The notes below the pieces were generated by a model. That model searched no databases. It saw only the letters and a program-made list of their open reading frames with translations, and had not been told where the DNA came from. Positions 6,287 through 11,033 of a stretch of DNA of 11,033 nt are shown here, piece after piece. A program made the translations under genes and the position numbers. The stretch is from Thermoplasmata archaeon (GTDB lineage: Archaea; Thermoplasmatota; Thermoplasmata; Thermoplasmatales; Thermoplasmataceae): NCBI GenBank assembly GCA_021797265.1, contig JAJZZZ010000045.1, positions 1 to 11,033 of the forward strand, read 5' to 3'. Within the stretch, counting starts at the first letter, position 1. Every line of letters begins with the position of its first letter.

Positions 6287-7372
6287 CTAATTTCTGCTTA
6301 TTATAGTGAGAACATCACTGTCCAGGAGCTCGTATTCCAGGCCAACCCTCAGTTCAGCCTGCTTCCTGTGGGGGCCGGTAATTATTGCATACCTGAAGGA
6401 ATCAAGCATTTCCCTGCTTATCTTCCTCACGATTTCCCGGACAACCACCCCCTTTCTCACAACCATTGGCCTCTCCATATCGACACGACCGGACTTTTCT
6501 CTGAGGTAAATGCGAACCAGCTCCAGCGACTGGTAAATCTGTTCCTTGAGGTTCTCTATCCCTATGTTTGCAGATGCTGAAACGGTCAGGACCTTGCCAT
6601 ACTGCCTGAGGCTATCGAGGTTTTCCTTCCTGTGAGGCAGGTCAATCTTGTTCACAATGAAGAGCCCTGGAGCATAAATTGTATTTCCCCTGAGGTGGTC
6701 AATCAGGTCATCCATGGTTATAGCCTCCCTAATGAACACATCCGCGTTGGTGATCTTGAATTCCTTCAGGACAGAACGGATTTCATCATCGTTTATGTCG
6801 ACTTTCTTGGGCTTGTGTATCTTGATGCCGCCGCTGTTTCCCTTCTTTATGGAAATATTCCTTCTCCGCCTGTTGAGGACAATGCCTGCACGATGAAGCT
6901 CAAATATTATCTTGTCCACCCCTTTGGCATCAACATCGGTGATGACCAGGACCAGGTCAGCGTTCCTGACCATGCTCAGGACCTCTCTTCCCCTCCCGGA
7001 GCCCACGCTGGCATTTTCAATTATTCCAGGAAGGTCCAGTATCTGTATCTGGGCACCCTTGTAGTTCAGTGTCCCAGGTATGACTGTCAGCGTTGTGAAT
7101 GCAAAGCTTCCTATCTTGCTCTCCTGGGAGGTGAGCTTGTTCAGGATGCTGCTTTTTCCCACGCTTGGAAAACCAACAAGGGCTACCGTTGAATCACCGG
7201 ATTTCGGGATAGAAAAGCCCTCGCCGCCACCTTTCTTCTGAGTTTGGGATTCCAGCTCCAGCCTCGACAGCTTGGCCTTCAGAATACCTATATGCTTCTG
7301 TGTGGCCTTGTTGTACTCTGTCTTGTGGAGTTCCTCCTCAATTTCCTTTATTCTGTCCTGAATGGTAGGCAT
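6287..7372 (-). CDS. Drg-family (developmentally regulated GTP-binding protein) GTPase
   Basis: A translation-factor-class P-loop GTPase of the Obg/Drg superfamily, cytosolic and thought to work with ribosomes or polysomes. The 361 residues match the Drg length. Residues 1-48 are a charged helical N-terminus. Then come G1 GFPSVGKS (67-74), G2 FTTLT (92-96), G3 DLPG (113-116), G4 NKID (241-244) and G5 SAS (265-267). The lysine/arginine-rich insert between G3 and G4 (about 168-205) and the VGFPSVGKS P-loop are typical of Drg rather than bacterial Obg. A TGS domain occupies about 286-361. Start is ATG at 7372, with a TATA-like TTTAAA upstream and no strong Shine-Dalgarno. It is first in a two-gene unit with the acylphosphatase and divergent from the NfeD-like gene. 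Confidence 0.93.
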   Translation of the reverse strand: MPTIQDRIKEIEEELHKTEYNKATQKHIGILKAKLSRLELESQTQKKGGGEGFSIPKSGDSTVALVGFPSVGKSSILNKLTSQESKIGSFAFTTLTVIPGTLNYKGAQIQILDLPGIIENASVGSGRGREVLSMVRNADLVLVITDVDAKGVDKIIFELHRAGIVLNRRRRNISIKKGNSGGIKIHKPKKVDINDDEIRSVLKEFKITNADVFIREAITMDDLIDHLRGNTIYAPGLFIVNKIDLPHRKENLDSLRQYGKVLTVSASANIGIENLKEQIYQSLELVRIYLREKSGRVDMERPMVVRKGVVVREIVRKISREMLDSFRYAIITGPHRKQAELRVGLEYELLDSDVLTIISRN

Positions 7373-7398
7373 TTGGTTTACAGGTCATTATTTCCACA

Positions 7399-7404
7399 TT
7401 TAAA
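7399..7404 (-). promoter_or_regulatory. TATA-like box for the Drg GTPase unit
   Basis: TTTAAA lies about 27-32 bases before the ATG at 7372, giving a leaderless or very short-leader transcript. The hexamer is a palindrome, so orientation is assigned only by distance to the GTPase start. It sits in an 85-base region shared with the oppositely directed NfeD promoter. Confidence 0.45.
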
Positions 7405-7425
7405 ACTCTATGAGTCTTTTCGGGT

Positions 7426-7434
7426 AAAATTATA
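7426..7434 (+). promoter_or_regulatory. TATA-like box for the NfeD-like gene
   Basis: AAAATTATA is centred about 28 bases before the ATG at 7458, consistent with a leaderless or near-leaderless archaeal transcript. No Shine-Dalgarno precedes that ATG. This box and the one for the GTPase are about 20 bases apart and face away from each other, so the two basal promoters may compete. Confidence 0.45.
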
Positions 7435-7457
7435 ACCAAAGAGATAATAGTGGAACA

Positions 7458-7817
7458 ATGCAGGTTTCCCAGACGACATTTATCCTATACGCACTCATCT
7501 TTCTACTGGTAGGGGGTGCGATGGGTTCTTGGCTCACCAGGCTCATAATGAGGTACCCGTTCGGCAGAAATCCGCTCACGGGCAAAGATTCGTACGTTGG
7601 CAGAAAAGCAGTCGTTGTGGGCAAGAAACCAGGTTTTCTCAGGGTTTCTATTAATTCCCAGGTCTGGAATGCTGAATGCGCTGACATGGACTCTGTCGGG
7701 ATCGGGGATACTGTGACTGTCACGGAAATGGAAAACCTCACTTTGAAGGTGGAGAAGAAAGTCCTACCTGAAAACGCTGCACAGATTGACGCAAAACTTA
7801 AGGGCCCGTCCTCTTGA
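7458..7817 (+). CDS. Short NfeD-like membrane protein (TM helix plus OB-fold)
   Basis: A 119-residue protein with one N-terminal membrane helix (about residues 7-30, FILYALIFLLVGGAMGSWL) followed by a small beta domain. DSYVGRKAVVV, GFLRVSINSQVWNAE and the closing IGDTVTVTEMENLTLKVEK resemble the soluble OB-fold domain of NfeD proteins, which typically reads G..G.v.v.G..w.A....I..G..V.V..v.gl.L.V. NfeD proteins usually partner with SPFH/stomatin proteins in membrane quality control; none is visible here. The longer NfeD form carries a serine-protease-like domain, absent in this one. Start ATG 7458 is supported by the TATA box. The last 20 bases overlap the convergent methyltransferase gene. 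The family call rests on pattern only. Confidence 0.72.
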   Translation: MQVSQTTFILYALIFLLVGGAMGSWLTRLIMRYPFGRNPLTGKDSYVGRKAVVVGKKPGFLRVSINSQVWNAECADMDSVGIGDTVTVTEMENLTLKVEKKVLPENAAQIDAKLKGPSS

Positions 7818-8382
7818 AAAGCTGGTAAAGGTAAATAGTTTCAAAGAAGAATGATTGCCTGGCTTTTTCCAGGAAGGTGTACTGGTTGAATTCAGCTATT
7901 AGTGAATTGACATCGGTAAGGCTTGACAGAATTATGTAAATTGATCCGTGTTCCTCAAGATGGTTAGATGCATCTTTCAGAAATGGCCTGATGACATCAA
8001 AACCCTCTGACCCGCCGTTCCACTGGCCAGCTTCTTCATACCTGTCTTCTGTGGGAAGGTAAGGCGGATTGAAGATTATGGTGTCAAACCTGCCCTCTAT
8101 CCTGTTGAAAAGTTGCGAATCAACAATCTCGAATTCAACATGGTTCCTGATTGCATTTCTTTCACAGCAGTTCCTGGCATCCCTGGAGACGTCACAGCAG
8201 GTAACCTTTCTTCCCAGCTTGCAGCAGTAAATGGAAATAATTCCAGTGCCACAGCCAACTTCAAGGACATTGGTGCCCGGAATCATATGGTCCATTATGA
8301 GAAAAGTGTCTTCTGCAGGGCCGTATACCTTGCTGCAGTGCTCGATGGAAATTGAACTGTACTTCTCGTAATGGACTATCAA
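7798..8382 (-). CDS. HEMK2/PrmC-like N5-glutamine methyltransferase
   Basis: A SAM-dependent class I methyltransferase of 194 residues. VYGPAEDTFLIMD (19-31) is the N-terminal signature of the HEMK2/Mtq2 branch. VLEVGCGTGIISI (39-51) binds SAM. FNPPYLP (104-110) is the NPPY motif used to methylate glutamine or another planar nitrogen. In eukaryotes and archaea this branch modifies the GGQ glutamine of the release factor together with a Trm112-type partner, so aRF1 is the inferred substrate. No Trm112 gene lies here. The first possible start is TTG at 8382; no ATG or GTG precedes it in frame after the stop at 8413-8415. A nearby ATGATG (8387-8395) is out of frame. A TATA-like box 25 bases upstream supports the TTG. 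There are three Cys-Cys pairs (53-54, 62-63, 72-73). Confidence 0.86.
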   Translation of the reverse strand: MIVHYEKYSSISIEHCSKVYGPAEDTFLIMDHMIPGTNVLEVGCGTGIISIYCCKLGRKVTCCDVSRDARNCCERNAIRNHVEFEIVDSQLFNRIEGRFDTIIFNPPYLPTEDRYEEAGQWNGGSEGFDVIRPFLKDASNHLEEHGSIYIILSSLTDVNSLIAEFNQYTFLEKARQSFFFETIYLYQLFKRTGP

Positions 8383-8402
8383 CTTTTCATCATGACACTG
8401 GT

Positions 8403-8410
8403 GGATAAAG
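8403..8410 (-). promoter_or_regulatory. TATA-like box for the methyltransferase gene
   Basis: On the minus strand this reads CTTTATCC, centred about 25 bases before the TTG at 8382. That spacing fits a leaderless transcript beginning at the TTG and is the main support for this unusual start. The match to a TATA consensus is moderate. Confidence 0.4.
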
Positions 8411-8487
8411 TGTTAAGCCATCTGTAATAAGTTGCAGAGACCTGAAAATTTCCAACAAATGCGGAGCCATTGCCAGACAGGTAAAGA

Positions 8488-8496
8488 ACTTAATAG
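8488..8496 (+). promoter_or_regulatory. TATA-like box for topA
   Basis: ACTTAATAG is centred about 26 bases before the TTG at 8517 and is preceded by a purine-rich stretch (GGTAAAGA) where a BRE would lie. It predicts transcription starting at the TTG itself, with no leader. Confidence 0.45.
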
Positions 8497-8516
8497 AAGA
8501 AGCATTTAATGGACGA

Positions 8517-10904
8517 TTGCAAGAAACAACTTCACCAAAGAAGATCATTATCACAGAAAAGGCTGATGCAGCAAGGAGAATTGCCTATATTCTCTCAAAT
8601 GGGACCTCCAAGCAGAAGAGATCTAAAGGCCTCAATTACATTGAATTCGGAGAGGGGGATGACCGGCATGCAGTCATTCCACTTAGCGGGCATATAGTGG
8701 CAATTGATTTCAACGACAGCATGAAGGACTGGAAATCCACAAAGCTGGAGAATCTCATTTCCTCAAACATTGTCCACAAAGTAACCAACAAGAGCGCATT
8801 CAACAGCCTTGTATCTCTCACAGACAAGGCTGACAGCATCATTGTTGCCACTGACTATGACAGGGAAGGGGAACTTATCGGTGTTGAGGCACTGGACATA
8901 GTGGACAGGAATGTGCTCCAGAAGGTGAAATCAAATCCTGAAATCAAGCGTGCACGATTCAGCGCCCTCACACCAGACGACATAAGGAAGGCATTTGCTG
9001 AACTTGCTGATGTGGACAACGACTTAGCTCAGTCAGCGTCAGCAAGGGAAGAAATTGACCTTTTCTGGGGAGCAGTCCTCACAAGGTTCTTTTCATTGAC
9101 CTCAAACCGCCTGGGAAAAAATTTTCTGTCAGTTGGAAGAGTGCAGACCCCTACACTGGCGCTTGTTGTGAGGAAGGAGATCGAAATCCGTGACTTCGTG
9201 GAGAAGCCTTACTGGACAATCAGCATACTGTTCAACAAGAAGAGGGATTTCCTGGCAACCTCCAAGGAAGGGGCAATCTGGGAACGGAAAGATGCCGACA
9301 GGATTTACGAGGAAATCAACGGTCGAAACGGGACGGTCAAGGAATTCTCCAGGAACGATGAAAGGATATACAAGCCTCCACCATTCAACACCACAGAGTT
9401 TATCAGGGAAGCTTCCAGGATTGGAGTCCAGCCGGGAAGGGCTATGAAGATTGCCGAGGGCCTCTACACAAGGGGATTCATCAGTTACCCAAGGACCGAC
9501 AATACAGTCTACCAGAGGTCCATAAACCTCAAGGGTGTCTTGAACAAGCTCAAGGATACTGAGTTTTCTGAACTGGTCAAGAAAGTGCTGGAACAGGAGA
9601 CGATCAGGCCCTCAAGGGGAAAGACTGAGGCAACCGATCACCCTCCTATCTATCCGGTATCAGCCGCAAAACAGTCTGATCTGAGGGGTGATTACTGGAA
9701 AATCTACGAACTCATTGTGAGGAGATTTCTGGCCACACTTTACAGGGAAGGGACAAAGGAAGTCTCTTACGCCCTCATTGATGTCAATGGCCATGATTTT
9801 GAGTCCAGGGGACAGACCATAAAGGATCATGGCTGGCTCGAACTCTATCCATACAGGAGGGTCGAGGAGACATTGATCCCGGAGCTTCAGCCAGGAACAG
9901 AGGTTAAAGGCAAAGAATGGAACCTTAACGAGGAAATGACCAAACCACCAAGAAGATACGACATGGCTTCACTCATAAAGAAAATGGAGGAACTGAACCT
10001 TGGAACAAAGAGCACAAGGCATGACATTATAGAAAAACTCCAGATGAGGGGCTTCATTGAGGGTAATCCGGTCAGGCCCACACATCTGGGAATGGGGCTC
10101 ATAGAGGCGCTTCTCATGGTACATTCCACAATTACTGAGCCCGACATGACGGCGACCCTTGAAACTGAAATGGATGGAATAGCAAACAGGAAGAAGACCA
10201 AGTCAGATGTGGTGCAGATTTCCAAGGATATGTTGCTGGATGTCCTGGAGCAGTTCAGGACCAAGGAGGCAGTCATAAGGGAGACTATCATAAGTTCCCT
10301 GAGGAAGGGAAACCCCGTTGGGAAATGCCCTATCCATGGCATGGACATAGTCCTGATGAGGAACAAGGATTATTCCAGGCTCAAGTGCGAACAGGAAGGC
10401 TGTGTTATTGATTTTCCCAGCCCACTAAGAGGCACTCCTCAAATCCTGGAGGACAAATGTGAGGAATGCGGCCTTCCGCTGATAAGGGTGATCAGGAAGG
10501 GACAGTCACCTGAGACCAGATGCATCAATCCCAAGTGCCAGTTTAACTCAAACAGAATCCTTATGGGTAAGTGCCCGCAGGACAATGGAGATCTCATTAT
10601 TCGCCAGTCAAGGTTCGGCAAACGGTTCCTTGGCTGTTCAAACTATCCCAAGTGCACAACAACCTACCCTCTGCCGCAGATGGGCCAGCTCAAGAACACA
10701 GGGGAAATATGCGAAGAGTGCGGGGCACCCCTAATAATAGATTTCAGGAACGGCAGGGCATGGAAGTTCTGCCCCAAGATGGACTGCAAGTACAACAAGG
10801 AAAAGAAAGCCAAGCCAAAAGAAACTGGCGACAAAGAGAAGCCAAAGGAGAAAAAGAAGAGTGTGAAAAGCAGTGGCAGGCGCACTAAAAAGCAAAGTTC
10901 CTGA
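8517..10904 (+). CDS. topA: DNA topoisomerase I (type IA) with C-terminal zinc fingers
   Basis: Relaxes negatively supercoiled DNA by single-strand passage through a 5'-phosphotyrosine intermediate. The 795 residues contain a TOPRIM domain with IITEK (Glu14) and ATDYDREGE (Asp113, Asp115), SVGRVQTPTL (206-215), and the catalytic Tyr324 in FISYPRTDN. Residues about 600-760 hold four zinc-finger-like repeats with cysteines/His at 604/607/624/629, 648/651/669/674, 686/707/713 and 732/735/752/757; the third has Asp689 where the second cysteine is expected. A lysine-rich tail (761-795) follows. There is no helicase domain, so this is not reverse gyrase. TTG at 8517 is the only possible start between the upstream in-frame stop (8406) and the TOPRIM motif, which begins nine residues later; the ATG at 8509 is out of frame. 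The 3' end overlaps the next open frame by 32 bases. Confidence 0.95.
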   Translation: MQETTSPKKIIITEKADAARRIAYILSNGTSKQKRSKGLNYIEFGEGDDRHAVIPLSGHIVAIDFNDSMKDWKSTKLENLISSNIVHKVTNKSAFNSLVSLTDKADSIIVATDYDREGELIGVEALDIVDRNVLQKVKSNPEIKRARFSALTPDDIRKAFAELADVDNDLAQSASAREEIDLFWGAVLTRFFSLTSNRLGKNFLSVGRVQTPTLALVVRKEIEIRDFVEKPYWTISILFNKKRDFLATSKEGAIWERKDADRIYEEINGRNGTVKEFSRNDERIYKPPPFNTTEFIREASRIGVQPGRAMKIAEGLYTRGFISYPRTDNTVYQRSINLKGVLNKLKDTEFSELVKKVLEQETIRPSRGKTEATDHPPIYPVSAAKQSDLRGDYWKIYELIVRRFLATLYREGTKEVSYALIDVNGHDFESRGQTIKDHGWLELYPYRRVEETLIPELQPGTEVKGKEWNLNEEMTKPPRRYDMASLIKKMEELNLGTKSTRHDIIEKLQMRGFIEGNPVRPTHLGMGLIEALLMVHSTITEPDMTATLETEMDGIANRKKTKSDVVQISKDMLLDVLEQFRTKEAVIRETIISSLRKGNPVGKCPIHGMDIVLMRNKDYSRLKCEQEGCVIDFPSPLRGTPQILEDKCEECGLPLIRVIRKGQSPETRCINPKCQFNSNRILMGKCPQDNGDLIIRQSRFGKRFLGCSNYPKCTTTYPLPQMGQLKNTGEICEECGAPLIIDFRNGRAWKFCPKMDCKYNKEKKAKPKETGDKEKPKEKKKSVKSSGRRTKKQSS

Positions 10905-11033
10905 GGTCTCAAGCCTTATACTTTTTGTAATATCAGCCCTATTCGCGACTTTCCTCTCATCCCTGATTATAGCGTCAGGTGCCCAGTCTCCCCCAACCAG
11001 TGGCACTCAGGGGGCCTCTTACATCATCTATTA
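10873..11033 (+). CDS. Unidentified membrane-anchored protein, 5' part only
   Basis: I do not recognise this gene. From a GTG at 10873 the frame is open to the window edge (53 codons). It encodes a short basic N-terminus (K6, K8), a strongly hydrophobic segment at about 15-34 (LILFVISALFATFLSSLIIA), then a Ser/Thr/Gly/Pro-rich stretch (SGAQSPPTSGTQGAS). That is the shape of a signal anchor or first membrane helix leading to an outside domain. An in-frame TGA at 10864 limits the upstream extent, and GTG is the only usual start codon visible before the helix. It overlaps the end of topA by 32 bases and has no clear Shine-Dalgarno, so the start is uncertain. The membrane-protein pattern makes a real gene more likely than chance. 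Confidence 0.5.
   Translation, partial: MAGALKSKVPEVSSLILFVISALFATFLSSLIIASGAQSPPTSGTQGASYIIY

Noticed and set aside
6632..7192. Plus-strand open frame of 186 codons
   Set aside because: It lies entirely antisense to the well-supported Drg GTPase (P-loop, NKID), shows no domain of its own and no promoter or ribosome binding site.
8383..8395. Frameshift at the start of the methyltransferase (out-of-frame ATGATG just upstream)
   Set aside because: A one-base error could join the ATG to the frame, but the TTG at 8382 with a TATA box 25 bases upstream explains the gene without assuming an error.
8517..10904. Reverse gyrase
   Set aside because: The protein has only the type IA topoisomerase part and zinc fingers; there is no N-terminal helicase-like domain or nucleotide-binding P-loop.
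1..11033. CRISPR array, insertion sequence, tRNA or rRNA
   Set aside because: I saw no spaced direct repeats, no terminal inverted repeats with a transposase, and no tRNA- or rRNA-like conserved sequence on either strand.

Overview
The window looks like chromosomal DNA of an archaeon, most likely a member of the Thermoplasmata (Thermoplasma/Ferroplasma relatives). This placement is inferred from gene content and signals; I could run no search. The evidence is: a Drg-type GTPase, an HEMK2-like methyltransferase and an archaeal type IA topoisomerase with C-terminal zinc fingers; an intein-carrying class II ribonucleotide reductase; arginine coded largely by AGG/AGA; and TATA-like boxes about 25 bases before start codons, as expected for leaderless transcripts. 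I see no rRNA, tRNA, CRISPR array or insertion sequence. Nearly all of the window is coding.

Layout. (1) Bases 1-2845, minus strand: the 5' part of nrdJ, the adenosylcobalamin-dependent ribonucleotide reductase. It runs off the left edge and is split by a 367-residue intein (422-1522) that starts at the active-site cysteine of the NPCGE loop. (2) Bases 2846-3263: an AT-rich intergenic region between nrdJ and a rightward operon. (3) Bases 3264-6008, plus strand: glutamate formiminotransferase, formiminotetrahydrofolate cyclodeaminase and a threonine/serine dehydratase with an ACT domain, packed as an operon (ATGA overlap, then a 10-base gap carrying a good Shine-Dalgarno). The first two catalyse consecutive steps that move the formimino group of formiminoglutamate (from histidine) onto tetrahydrofolate. 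The third deaminates threonine or serine. (4) Bases 6001-7372, minus strand: a Drg-family GTPase followed by an acylphosphatase. (5) Bases 7458-7817, plus strand: a short NfeD-like membrane protein, divergent from the GTPase and converging on the next gene. (6) Bases 7798-8382, minus strand: an HEMK2/PrmC-like N5-glutamine methyltransferase with a TTG start. (7) Bases 8517-10904, plus strand: DNA topoisomerase I, also with a TTG start. (8) Bases 10873-11033: the beginning of an unidentified membrane-anchored protein that runs off the right edge.

The genes form a mixed housekeeping and catabolic neighbourhood: DNA precursor synthesis, DNA topology, translation-associated functions (Drg, methyltransferase) and amino-acid catabolism feeding one-carbon metabolism. 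The most notable element is the intein at the RNR catalytic cysteine, whose homing endonuclease motifs are intact. I found no clear candidate for a wholly undescribed system. The weaker leads are a possible upstream mini-ORF before the formiminotransferase, paired TTG starts on divergent leaderless promoters, and the unidentified gene overlapping the topoisomerase tail.
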